Part shown: piece after piece, positions 8,649 through 17,029 of the stretch
Position numbering within the stretch: position 1 is the stretch's first letter
How the letters are laid out: every line of letters starts with the position of its first letter
DNA from: Streptomyces pluripotens
GTDB lineage: Bacteria; Actinomycetota; Actinomycetes; Streptomycetales; Streptomycetaceae
Direction of reading: 5' to 3'
NCBI RefSeq assembly: GCF_000802245.2
Contig: NZ_CP021080.1
Span: 6,386,001 to 6,450,000 of the forward strand
DNA: 64,000 nt
The notes under the pieces: generated by a model
Database searches by the model: none
What the model was told of the DNA's origin: nothing
What the model saw: only the letters and a program-made list of their open reading frames with translations
Program-made: the position numbers and the translations under genes

Positions 8649-10100
8649 TCAGACGCATCCGAGAGAGCGATACGCCTCGCGGGTCGTCGTGGCGACCCGG
8701 GCCCAGGTGCGTTCCCGCGTGACCATCGCGCGAGCGGCCGCTCCCCATTCGAGTCGTCGCTTATGACTGTAAAGCACCGTTTCGAGGGCATCTGCCCAAG
8801 CCCGGGGTGATTCAGGGGGAATTAGCTGCCCGTTAACCTCTGGTTTGACCAATTCCCTGATGGCGGTGAGATCACTTGCCAGTACGGGGATACCGCTCGC
8901 CATCGCTTCGACCGGTTTGAGAGGGGTCACCAGATGACACACCTGCTCGTCGGTGCGCGGCACCGCGAACACGTCCAACACAGCATGGAAATAAGGCACT
9001 TGGGTGTGCGGCACTCGTCCGGTGAACATGGCCGTGCCATCGTCCAGGCCCAGCCGTGCGGCCATCCGCCGCAGGGGCACGCGCTCAGGGCCGTCGCCCA
9101 CGATCAGCAACCGCAGCCGAATTCCGCGCCGCCTGAGCTCAGCACCCGAACGGAGCAGTGTGCCAATCCCCTCGTGCGGGGTGAGACTGCTGACGGTGCC
9201 GACCACGAACTCGTCCGGGGCGATACCGAGGCGAGCACGCAGCCCCGCCCCGTCCGGCTGCGGAGCCAGGAAGGTGTCGTCCACGGCGTTCGGGACGATC
9301 AGCACCCGCTCGGCGGGGACACCGCGCGCCACGATCTCGGTCTTCATCGCGGCACCGAGGGTCAGGACCAGGTCGGCTTCCCGCATGCAGTGCGTCTCCA
9401 GCTCGCGTCGCATGCGGTAGACGGGATCCTGTCGACTGCGTGTCGGATCCTGCGTCAACCAGGTCTCCTCCAGAAAGCCCCGTACTTCGTATACCGCCGG
9501 CAGCCCGAAGGTTTCCCGCAGGGCGAGGGCTACCCGTCCGTTGCCGTGGTCGCTGGCCGCGTGCAGCACCGCGGGCCGGAGCCGTGCCACGAGTCGCGCG
9601 GCGAGTTCGGCGTTGCGGGCCAGTGCCGGACCCTGCCCGTAGGGCAGCCACACGGGCAGCAGCCGGTGCTGCGGCACACCGCATACGGTCTGCAGTGGGC
9701 TGGCGTCCACCACCCCCTGCGTCACCGGAAACCCGATCCGGGTCACGACGTGCGGGTCGAGCCCCGCGGCCCGCTGCGCCTCGGCGAGCTTCTGAGTACG
9801 CACGGTGTACCCGGCGTGGACGAACGGCAGCGAGTTGGTCACCACGTGCAGCACCCGTCCGGGCACGGGGCACACCGGCCGACCCGTGGGGGCGCTCACC
9901 CGGACGGCGGACGGAGCCGCGCCCGGCCCCGTCGTACGGGCCCGGGAGGACAGCCAGCGTTCCACCGGCCGTGTCCGGCGTCGCACGGGTTCCGGCAGCA
10001 GCCGTACACCGAGGAGCGCGGCCCTGGCGGGATCGTGGCGCAACTCGCCCCAGGCGACGGATGCGGCCAGACTGACAGCGCGGGGGACACGGCGGGACAT
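8649..10100 (-). CDS. glycosyltransferase family 4
   Basis: About 483 residues with an N-terminal basic extension of ~80 residues before the GT-B fold begins (GRVLHVVTNSLPFVHAGYTV). Further features are YEVRGFLEETW, VPNAVDDTFLAP, the donor-domain block VVGTVSSLTPHEGIGTL, and the E-x7-E type motif in TPLKPVEAMASGIPVLASD. I start at ATG 10100 (MSRRVPR); an ATG ten codons upstream is possible. No clear Shine-Dalgarno is visible. It is the first gene of the left-going arm, divergent from the epimerase. The sugar specificity is not readable. Confidence 0.9.
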   Translation of the reverse strand: MSRRVPRAVSLAASVAWGELRHDPARAALLGVRLLPEPVRRRTRPVERWLSSRARTTGPGAAPSAVRVSAPTGRPVCPVPGRVLHVVTNSLPFVHAGYTVRTQKLAEAQRAAGLDPHVVTRIGFPVTQGVVDASPLQTVCGVPQHRLLPVWLPYGQGPALARNAELAARLVARLRPAVLHAASDHGNGRVALALRETFGLPAVYEVRGFLEETWLTQDPTRSRQDPVYRMRRELETHCMREADLVLTLGAAMKTEIVARGVPAERVLIVPNAVDDTFLAPQPDGAGLRARLGIAPDEFVVGTVSSLTPHEGIGTLLRSGAELRRRGIRLRLLIVGDGPERVPLRRMAARLGLDDGTAMFTGRVPHTQVPYFHAVLDVFAVPRTDEQVCHLVTPLKPVEAMASGIPVLASDLTAIRELVKPEVNGQLIPPESPRAWADALETVLYSHKRRLEWGAAARAMVTRERTWARVATTTREAYRSLGCV

Positions 10101-10334
10101 GTCGCCACGGTAGGCCGAAGACCGCAGCACCGCCGCCCGCGCCGCCGCGGGAGCACACCCGTGCCGTGCACGCGCCTACGGCCCGGCTCACCCACCCCCC
10201 GCAGAGTCCCTTGACCACCCCTGATCCCGTGAGCCTCCGGTTGCCCTGGTCGTCCCTGACGGCCCCTGGCCGCCCCGGATTCCTCTGGTCCCCCTCCTGA
10301 TCTCCCCGCGGACCGCCGACGAAAGGCGAGGACA
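10101..10334. promoter_or_regulatory. divergent promoter region of the glycan cluster
   Basis: About 234 bp separate the two divergent arms and should hold both promoters. A TTGACC at 10211-10216 could be a -35 element for the rightward arm, but no convincing -10 is visible. GGCGAGG before 10335 is the ribosome site for the epimerase gene. I see no repeated operator. Confidence 0.5.
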
Positions 10335-11423
10335 ATGAACGGCCGAGTACTCCATGTGGTCGGCACCCGGCCCAACTTCGTGAAGGCGGCACCAGTCGTC
10401 GCCGCGCTCGGGATGGCCGGGTGCGACCAGGTCCTGGTCCACACCGGGCAGCACTACGACACCCGGATGTCGGACGTGTTCTTCCGCCAGCTGGGACTTC
10501 CCCGACCGGACACCGATCTGGGCGTCGGTTCCGGCAGCCACGCTCGGCAGACCGCCGATCTGCTGGTGGCACTCGACGCCGAGCTGGCCGTCCGCGCACC
10601 AGCCCTGGTCGTGGTGTACGGCGACGTCAACTCGACGCTCGCCGCCGCCTTGGCCGCCGCCAAGCGGGATATCCCGGTCGCCCATGTGGAAGCGGGCCTG
10701 CGCAGCTTCGACATGACGATGCCCGAGGAGGTCAACCGCCGCCTGGTCGACCAGCTGGCCGAGCTGCTGTTCGCCACCAGCCCCGAGGCCATCGGCCATC
10801 TCGCCCGCGAAGGCGCCGACCCGGCCCGGACGTACCTCGTCGGCAACCCGATGATCGACACCCTGCTCACCCACCTGGACCTCTTCGACCCGGCCGCCGC
10901 GCGGACCACGTACGAACTGCCCGAACGCTACGGCGTGGTCACCCTGCACCGTCCCGCCAACGTCGATGATCCCCAGGCCGCCCGCGCCGCCGCGAGGACG
11001 CTCACCGAGGCAGCCCGCGCGCTCGACCTCGTCGTCCCCCTGCATCCCCGCGGCCGCGAGACGCTGCACGCGGCCGGCCTGGCTGCCGCGCCCGGTGTGC
11101 ACCTCATCGAACCCCTCGGATACATCGAGTTCATGAGCCTCGTGCGCGGCGCGGCGGCCGTGATCACCGACTCGGGCGGGGTGCAGGAGGAGACCACAGT
11201 GCTCGGCGTACCCTGCCTGACGCTGCGCACCACCACCGAACGCCCGGTCACTGTCACTCACGGCACCAACCGGCTCGTCACGCACACCGAACTCGTGCCC
11301 GCCCTGTGCAAAACACTCGACGCGGGGCCGTCCGCACCCGCCGAAGGGCCGCCCCTGTGGGACGGCAGGGCCGGCGTCCGGATCGCCCGCGTCGTCACCC
11401 GCTGGTTGGAGCACCATGACTGA
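10335..11423 (+). CDS. wecB: UDP-N-acetylglucosamine 2-epimerase (non-hydrolysing)
   Basis: The 362-residue protein has all family signatures in order: VVGTRPNFVKAAPV at the N-terminus, HTGQHYD, VVYGDVNSTLA, AHVEAGLRSFD followed by PEEVNRR, TLHRPANVDD, and TDSGGVQEE near the end. It interconverts UDP-GlcNAc and UDP-ManNAc in the cytoplasm. With the dehydrogenase of the opposite arm it would supply UDP-ManNAcA for a surface polymer. The gene starts at ATG with a GGCGAGG site and overlaps the next gene by 8 nt. Length matches the family. Confidence 0.95.
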   Translation: MNGRVLHVVGTRPNFVKAAPVVAALGMAGCDQVLVHTGQHYDTRMSDVFFRQLGLPRPDTDLGVGSGSHARQTADLLVALDAELAVRAPALVVVYGDVNSTLAAALAAAKRDIPVAHVEAGLRSFDMTMPEEVNRRLVDQLAELLFATSPEAIGHLAREGADPARTYLVGNPMIDTLLTHLDLFDPAAARTTYELPERYGVVTLHRPANVDDPQAARAAARTLTEAARALDLVVPLHPRGRETLHAAGLAAAPGVHLIEPLGYIEFMSLVRGAAAVITDSGGVQEETTVLGVPCLTLRTTTERPVTVTHGTNRLVTHTELVPALCKTLDAGPSAPAEGPPLWDGRAGVRIARVVTRWLEHHD

Positions 11424-12045
11424 CGCGACCCTCGGCTACGGGGACACCCGCGACCGCGAGCAGCACGAGCTCGCCCCCGATGGCCACCCCGGCCTCGACC
11501 GGGCCGGCAACGAGCTGTACCACGCGCTGCGGCTGGGCACGCTGCTCTCACTCGTCGGAGACCTCAGCAGCCCGGCAGCTCCCCTGTTCGTGCTCGACGC
11601 GGGTTGTGGCGAGGGCTCCTTCGCGCGGGCCTTGGCCCGCTGTGGACATCAGGTGGATGCCTTCGATGCCAGCGAGGAGGCCGTCGAACGGGCTCGCGCC
11701 GCCGGCGGAGGTCCGCACTACGCCCGGGCCCGGCTGGACGCATGGCGCAGCCCGTGGCCGTACGACGTCGTCCTGTGCATCGACGTCCTCTTCCATCTCC
11801 TCGACGACCCCGAGTGGTCGGCGGCGCTGCGCAACCTGGCCTCCCTGGTCCGACTCACCGGACAGCTGATCCTCACCGACGAGGACCGGACCGGGCCCCG
11901 CAAGCGCGACGACCACACGCTGCACCGGCCGACGGCCGCCTACCGCGCTGAACTTGAACCCCTCGGCCTGCGGCACACCGAGTTCCGGCCATACGGTTTC
12001 AGGGAGTCCGAGGTCGGCTTCCACGTCTTCACGAGGACCCGATGA
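11416..12045 (+). CDS. class I SAM-dependent methyltransferase
   Basis: A 209-residue methyltransferase. Motif I is FVLDAGCGEGSFARAL (about residues 56-71), followed by VDAFDASEEAVERA and the motif IV-like VVLCIDVLFHLLDD. The start overlaps wecB by 8 nt, and the stop overlaps the next gene (ATGA), so it belongs to a coupled four-gene arm. It likely methylates a sugar or a terminal residue of the glycan; chain-end methylation is a known way to stop polymer growth, but here that is only a guess. Confidence 0.88.
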   Translation: MTDATLGYGDTRDREQHELAPDGHPGLDRAGNELYHALRLGTLLSLVGDLSSPAAPLFVLDAGCGEGSFARALARCGHQVDAFDASEEAVERARAAGGGPHYARARLDAWRSPWPYDVVLCIDVLFHLLDDPEWSAALRNLASLVRLTGQLILTDEDRTGPRKRDDHTLHRPTAAYRAELEPLGLRHTEFRPYGFRESEVGFHVFTRTR

Positions 12046-13862
12046 TGCGCCTGACCGATCTGCTCCACCCGCACCTGGACGGCGTCACCACGGTCATCGA
12101 CGCGGCCCCTCACAGCCTGCGTCTCGCGCCCTACCTGCACCTCCCGGACGGTGTCGTCCTGCTCGACGACGATGGCGAACGACACATGGGGGAAGGCGAA
12201 ATGGTACTCGTCCCGTACGGCCCGGACCCTGCTCTGTACGGCACCGAAGCCGACTGCCTCGCCGTACTGGAACGCCTCCGGCCCGGAGGGCGAGGCTTGC
12301 TCCTCTTCGGTCACCCCGGGCCGGAGCCGCCCTATCACCGGCTCCTGGACAGTCTGGTGGCTCACCGCTGCCAGGTGCTGCGCGCTGCCCCGCTCGACTA
12401 CGCACACCTACACGCCGGTGCGGTTTTCGTGTGCCTCGGTACGGACGAACTCCTGCCGACGCACGACTGGTTCGGTCGCCCGGTGCCGCCGGACGGCTTC
12501 GCTGCCACGTTGCGCCTGGCCGGCGAGTACGTTCTCGCCGACCTCGTCTCCCGCTCGCTGCGGGCCCGCCACCTCGATCTTCAGCGCCGGGCGCAGGAGG
12601 CGGAACACCTGCGGGACGCCGCCCGTGAGGAGAGGCTCACCGACCGCCTGGCCGCCGCCGTCCAGGAGAAGGAACAACTGGCCGCCGCGCTGCGTGCGGC
12701 ACGCGAGCGGGCCGGGGCGCTGGAGGCGCGGGTGGCCATGCTGGAGGGCTCGACCTCACTGAAGGTGGGCAAGGCGCTGGTTTCGGCGGCGCGCCGCCCG
12801 CGGCGTGCCGCGGTGACTCTGCCCAGGGAACTGTTCGGACTGTGGCGCGGGCGCACCGCGCACAAGCCGGTGCCGGCATCCCGCCCCGCCGGGGACGGCT
12901 CCACGGCCGTGGCCGCCGACGGGCGCCTCCACCTCGTTCACCGTGCCTTCTCCTGTGTGCCCCGCGACCGTCTGGTGATCGCCGGTGTGTTGACCGACCG
13001 CACCGCCGGGGACTTCGCGGCGGACGCCATCGTGAACCGGATGCTTCCGCACGACGCCGTCCTCCTGCTGCAACGCACCGACCCCGACGCGGTCGTGGTG
13101 CAGCTGAGCGCCTGCACGGGTGACGGACCCTGGTCGCTCCTGGGCACCGGCCTGGCTCCCGACCTGGACCGGAAGCTGGCCGAACTCCTCTCCCAGGCAC
13201 GGGCTCTGGGCCGTCCGGCTGTCCTGTGGCGGGACGCCCCGGGGGCTGCAGCGCCGGGCCTCGCCCGGCTGACCTGGGACGCCGTGCTCGACGCCGGCAC
13301 CGGCGTGTGTCTCTCCCGGCTCGACCCGGCCGAACACGGCAGGGAACGGCTGCGTGAGGTGTTCCAGCGGGACAGCACCCGGGTGCGGCTGGCGGAACTG
13401 GCCCGATTGGTGGGCGCCCCGGACCCGCTCGACCAGCGCCGGGTCGCCGTACTGGCTGAGCCGCGTGACCGGCACGACGTGGCCCGGCTGGTCGCACAGG
13501 TACTCGGCCAGCGGCACCGTCCGGCCGAAGTGGTCGTCGCGGACCCAGCGGGTCTGGAGGAACTCACCGGTGCGGGCGTTGCCGTCCGTACCGGGCTGCC
13601 CACCGCGCCCTGGACGGCGTACTGGACCGATCCGGCCGGAGAACGCCCGGACACCTTGCTGCTGGACCTGATGTGCGCTCAGGAACACTCAGGGGCGGAC
13701 GCTTTGGGGCGTGCCGGAGCGGCAGCCGACTACACCTTCGTACCGGAACTGCGGTGGCCACTCCTCGTGCGCTCGTCCCTTCACACCGCGGGTACACCGC
13801 CGGAGACCTGGTGCGGCCAGGGATACCGTCTCTTCGCCGTATGCGGGAAGGAGCCGTCATGA
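12042..13862 (+). CDS. unrecognised 606-residue protein with central coiled coil
   Basis: I do not recognise this protein as a whole. Residues 1-160 resemble the second half of a methyltransferase fold (LERLRPGGRGLLLFGH) but have no glycine-rich SAM motif. Residues about 165-236 are charged and heptad-like (coiled coil), ending in LEGSTSLKVGKAL and an Arg-rich stretch, a junction seen in large glycan-assembly proteins that end a coiled coil with an S-x-S-x-R/K motif. The C-terminal ~350 residues are alpha/beta without motifs I can name. It is coupled by ATGA on both sides to a methyltransferase and a tandem glycosyltransferase, so a scaffold or chain-length role in the glycan cluster is plausible. 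Confidence 0.8.
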   Translation: MMRLTDLLHPHLDGVTTVIDAAPHSLRLAPYLHLPDGVVLLDDDGERHMGEGEMVLVPYGPDPALYGTEADCLAVLERLRPGGRGLLLFGHPGPEPPYHRLLDSLVAHRCQVLRAAPLDYAHLHAGAVFVCLGTDELLPTHDWFGRPVPPDGFAATLRLAGEYVLADLVSRSLRARHLDLQRRAQEAEHLRDAAREERLTDRLAAAVQEKEQLAAALRAARERAGALEARVAMLEGSTSLKVGKALVSAARRPRRAAVTLPRELFGLWRGRTAHKPVPASRPAGDGSTAVAADGRLHLVHRAFSCVPRDRLVIAGVLTDRTAGDFAADAIVNRMLPHDAVLLLQRTDPDAVVVQLSACTGDGPWSLLGTGLAPDLDRKLAELLSQARALGRPAVLWRDAPGAAAPGLARLTWDAVLDAGTGVCLSRLDPAEHGRERLREVFQRDSTRVRLAELARLVGAPDPLDQRRVAVLAEPRDRHDVARLVAQVLGQRHRPAEVVVADPAGLEELTGAGVAVRTGLPTAPWTAYWTDPAGERPDTLLLDLMCAQEHSGADALGRAGAAADYTFVPELRWPLLVRSSLHTAGTPPETWCGQGYRLFAVCGKEPS

Positions 13863-16045
13863 GCCGGGTGGTACGGGCCCTGGTCTACGGCGATGTGGAC
13901 CTCAACCTCATCGACGGCTCCGCCGTCTGGGCCCAGTCGACCGTGCAGGCGCTGTCGTTGGCGGGATGCGAGACCCGGCTGGTGCTCAAGGCCCCCGTGC
14001 GCACGGGACGGCTCACCGACCCGCTGGCCGGGCTGCCCGGGGTGACGGTGGTGCGGCCGGCCGAGGAACGGCTTGTCGACGGGCAGCGGGGCCGACCGCT
14101 GTCACCGGTGCAGGCCTCCCGGCTGCTCGCCCGGCTGGACCGCGAGGAGGCCTGTGACCTGCTGGTGCTACGCGGGCGCAGGCTCGTCGGTCAGGTCGTC
14201 GCCGACGGTCACTTCGGCGGGCGGATCTGGGCCTACCTCACCGACATCCCGCAGTCCGCCGCCACGATGACCGAGCAGGCCCGCGCGGAACTCGCCTCGA
14301 TCGCCGTGGCGTCCCGGCGGCTCCTCTGCCAGACCGAGGAATTGCGCTGCCTGCTGGAAACCTGGGTGCCCGAGGCCTGCGGCCGGAGTGTGCTCTGCCC
14401 GCCGGCCGTGCCGGAACCCAGCTTTGAGGTCCCGTGCCGCGACCAGCCGCACGATCCGCTGCGGCTCGTCTATACCGGGAAGTTCGCACCGCTGTGGAAC
14501 ACCCTTCCCATGACCCAACTGCCCTCCTTGCTGGCCCGCCGGGGTGTGCATGTCGAACTGCACACCGTCGGCGACAAGATTCACGACGATCCCGCACAGC
14601 CCGGTTTCCGGGACGCGATGTTCCGGTCTCTGCACGGGGGGACCCCCGGCGTCCGGCACCACGGCGGGCAGCCTCGCGAGGAGGCGATGCGCATTGCCGC
14701 GGCCTGTGACCTCGGCCTCGGCTGGCGGGACCCGCTGCTCGACTCCAGCCTGGAACTGTCCACCAAAGTACTGGAGTTCGGCTCGCTCGGTCTGCCCGTC
14801 GTGCTGAACCGCACCCCCGCGCACGAGGCGCTGCTGGGAGTCGGCTACCCGCTCTACGTCGACGGCCGGGCCGGACCCGAGGACGCCGCCGCGGCCATTG
14901 CCCGTGCCGCCCGCGACCCCGGGGCCCGACGGCTCGCGGTCGACCGCTGCCGGGACGCCGCCGGACGGTACACCCTTGAGGCCGCCGCCGCCCGCTGGCG
15001 CACCCACCTCGATCAGGCCTTCCCACCCGCGCCTGCCGCCGTGACCGGGCGCACCCGCCCGCTGAGGGTTGGTGTGGCGGGCCATGACCTGAAGTTCTTC
15101 ACCCGGATCCTCGATCACTTGCGTGCCCTGCCCGGACTCGACGTGCGCGTCGACGCCTGGCCCGCGCTTGCCGGGCACGACCCGGCTGCCAGCCGTGAAC
15201 TGGCCGATTGGGCCGACGTGGTGATCGTCGAATGGTGTGGGCCGGCCGCCGTCTGGTACAGCCGCCACAAGCGGCGCGGCAGCCGGCTCGTGATCCGGCT
15301 CCACCGGTTCGAACTGGACGCCGTCTGGCCGCGACAGGTGGACATCGGTGCCGTCGACCAGGTGGTGTGCGTCAGCCCGTACTACGCCCGCCGCACCCTG
15401 GAACACACCGGTTGGCCGGCCGCCAAGGTCACGGTGGTACCCAACTGGGTGGATGCCGACCAACTCGATCGGCCGAAGACGCCCGGAGCCCAGTTCCGTC
15501 TCGGCATGATCGGGATCGCGCCCAGCCGCAAGCGCCTCGACCTCGGTCTGGACGTCCTCCAGACGCTGCGCGCCCGGGACCGGCGCTGGCACCTGTCGGT
15601 CAAGTCCCAACCGCCGTGGCAGTACTGGTGGATCTGGAACAAGGCCGAGGAGCGGGCGCACTACGACGCGATCCTGCGCCGAGTTCAGACCTCCCCGCTG
15701 CTACGAGGAGCGGTCGTCTTCGACGAGTTCGGCGCGGACGTGGCGGGTTGGCTGCGCCGGGTGGGGCACGTGCTGTCCACCAGCGACGACGAGAGCTTCC
15801 ACCTTGCTCCGGCCGAGGGGATGGCCTCCGGTGCCGTACCGGCGCTGCTGCCGTGGCCCGGGGCGGACGAGATCTACGACCGGCGCTGGATCCATGACGG
15901 GCCGGCGGCGATGGCGGAGGCGATCGCCGCGCTGGGCGATCCGGCGACCTGGCGGGCAGCCGCTGGTCTGGCCCGGGCCCAGGTGCGGGAGTCCTATGCG
16001 CTGGACCGTGTGACGGCGGCTTGGACGGACCTCGTGACCGGCTGA
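13859..16045 (+). CDS. tandem (two-domain) GT-B glycosyltransferase
   Basis: A 728-residue protein made of two GT-B units. Residues 1 to about 395 form the first unit (VYGDVDLNLIDGSAVWAQST at the start, LRLVYTGKFAPLW and STKVLEFGSLGLPVVLNR in the donor domain). From about residue 405 a second unit begins (LRVGVAGHDLKFFTRILDHL), with VTVVPNWVDADQLD, FRLGMIGIAPSRKRLDLGLD and ESFHLAPAEGMASGAVPAL. ATG 13859 overlaps the preceding stop, so I prefer it over upstream in-frame starts. Two active sites in one chain could add alternating sugars of a repeat unit. It is the last gene of the right-going arm. Confidence 0.9.
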   Translation: MSRVVRALVYGDVDLNLIDGSAVWAQSTVQALSLAGCETRLVLKAPVRTGRLTDPLAGLPGVTVVRPAEERLVDGQRGRPLSPVQASRLLARLDREEACDLLVLRGRRLVGQVVADGHFGGRIWAYLTDIPQSAATMTEQARAELASIAVASRRLLCQTEELRCLLETWVPEACGRSVLCPPAVPEPSFEVPCRDQPHDPLRLVYTGKFAPLWNTLPMTQLPSLLARRGVHVELHTVGDKIHDDPAQPGFRDAMFRSLHGGTPGVRHHGGQPREEAMRIAAACDLGLGWRDPLLDSSLELSTKVLEFGSLGLPVVLNRTPAHEALLGVGYPLYVDGRAGPEDAAAAIARAARDPGARRLAVDRCRDAAGRYTLEAAAARWRTHLDQAFPPAPAAVTGRTRPLRVGVAGHDLKFFTRILDHLRALPGLDVRVDAWPALAGHDPAASRELADWADVVIVEWCGPAAVWYSRHKRRGSRLVIRLHRFELDAVWPRQVDIGAVDQVVCVSPYYARRTLEHTGWPAAKVTVVPNWVDADQLDRPKTPGAQFRLGMIGIAPSRKRLDLGLDVLQTLRARDRRWHLSVKSQPPWQYWWIWNKAEERAHYDAILRRVQTSPLLRGAVVFDEFGADVAGWLRRVGHVLSTSDDESFHLAPAEGMASGAVPALLPWPGADEIYDRRWIHDGPAAMAEAIAALGDPATWRAAAGLARAQVRESYALDRVTAAWTDLVTG

Positions 16046-16065
16046 GCCCGGCCCCGTGGAGCCGG

Positions 16066-16083
16066 GCACGGGTGCGCCCGTGC
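16066..16083 (+). terminator. hairpin after the glycan cluster
   Basis: GCACGGG and CCCGTGC pair across a 4-nt loop just downstream of the tandem glycosyltransferase and before the converging TetR gene. No U-tract is present, as is common in this GC range. Confidence 0.5.
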
Positions 16084-16131
16084 TCGGGTGGGCGACTGCG
16101 GGCGTTCGACCGGGGACGGGCGACCAACGGA

Positions 16132-16824
16132 TCAGCCGGCCTCGCCGTACCCCGGTGCACCGGTCTCGGCGCGGTCCGCCGTCAGATAGGCGATCACCAT
16201 GTCCCCGAGCATGGCGCGCAAGCGTTCCCGCCGCACCGGGTCCACCAGGTCCCGGCCGAACAGCGTGCCGAAGGTGTGCCGGTTGGCGACCCGGAAGAAG
16301 CAGAACGAGCTGATCACCGCGTGCAGGTCGACGGCGTCCACATCGGCCTTGAAGAGACCGGACTCCCGCCCAGCGGCCAGGATGCGGCGGATCACCTCCA
16401 GCGCCGGGGAAGCGATCCTGCCGAGCTTCTCGGAGCCCGCGATGTGGACGGCGCCGTGCATGTTCTCGATGCTGACCAGGCGGATGAAGTCCGGGTGCGC
16501 CTCGTGGTGGTCGAAGGTTACCTCGGCCAGCCGCCTGATCGCCGCCACCGGCTCCAGATGTTCGACGTCCAGCTGCTGCTCGGCCTGCCGGATCACCTCG
16601 TAGGCACGTTCCAGCGCGGCCGTGAACAGCTGCTCCTTGCCGCCGAAGTAGTAGTAGATCATCCGCTTGGTGGTGCGGGTGCGGGCCGCGATCTCGTCGA
16701 CCCGGGCGCCGTCGTAGCCGGCCCGCGCGAACTCCTGCGTGGCCACATCGAGGATCTCGGCCTTGGTGCGGGCCGCGTCGCGCACCCTTCCCTCAGGGCG
16801 TGCCGGCTCATCGACGCTGGTCAT
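16132..16824 (-). CDS. TetR/AcrR family transcriptional regulator
   Basis: A 230-residue regulator starting at ATG 16824 behind AAGGAA. The N-terminal helix-turn-helix reads AARTKAEILDVATQEFARAG, YDGARVDEIAARTRTTKRMI, then YYYFGGKEQLF. The remaining ~150 residues are the ligand-binding domain (FDHHEAHPDFIRLVSIENMH). It lies downstream of the pentose-phosphate operon on the same strand, separated by a large perfect palindrome that may be its operator or a terminator. The ligand is unknown. The 3' end faces the glycan cluster. Confidence 0.9.
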   Translation of the reverse strand: MTSVDEPARPEGRVRDAARTKAEILDVATQEFARAGYDGARVDEIAARTRTTKRMIYYYFGGKEQLFTAALERAYEVIRQAEQQLDVEHLEPVAAIRRLAEVTFDHHEAHPDFIRLVSIENMHGAVHIAGSEKLGRIASPALEVIRRILAAGRESGLFKADVDAVDLHAVISSFCFFRVANRHTFGTLFGRDLVDPVRRERLRAMLGDMVIAYLTADRAETGAPGYGEAG

Positions 16825-16912
16825 CGGATTCCTTCGGGCCTTGGAACACCTGGGGCGCGCGTTTGCGTGCCGGTGATTGTAGAAGCAGGGGCTGTCCTTC
16901 CTCGCTCCACCT

Positions 16913-16958
16913 CGCTCCGAGGGGGCCACCGGACCGGTCCGGTGGCCCCCTCGGAGCG
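16913..16958. promoter_or_regulatory. 46-bp perfect palindrome between gnd and the TetR gene
   Basis: Two 23-bp arms meet without a spacer at 16935/16936 (core CCGGACCGGTCCGG, outer CGCTCCGAGGGGGCC and its complement). It is 72 bp past the gnd stop and 89 bp before the TetR start. It could be a TetR operator, a factor-independent terminator for the zwf-gnd operon, or both. Confidence 0.8.
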
Positions 16959-17029
16959 GACCGGTGCGCCACATCGACGGGGTCCGTCCCCCTCAACGCG
17001 GCGCACCGGCGGTGGGCTGCCCGGGCCGG

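Noticed and set aside
11416..12045. Class as an O-antigen chain terminator methyltransferase
   Set aside because: The sequence only supports a generic SAM methyltransferase; no acceptor-specific motif was seen.
14168..15661. 497-codon minus frame inside the tandem glycosyltransferase
   Set aside because: Antisense to conserved glycosyltransferase motifs, without a start site or domain.
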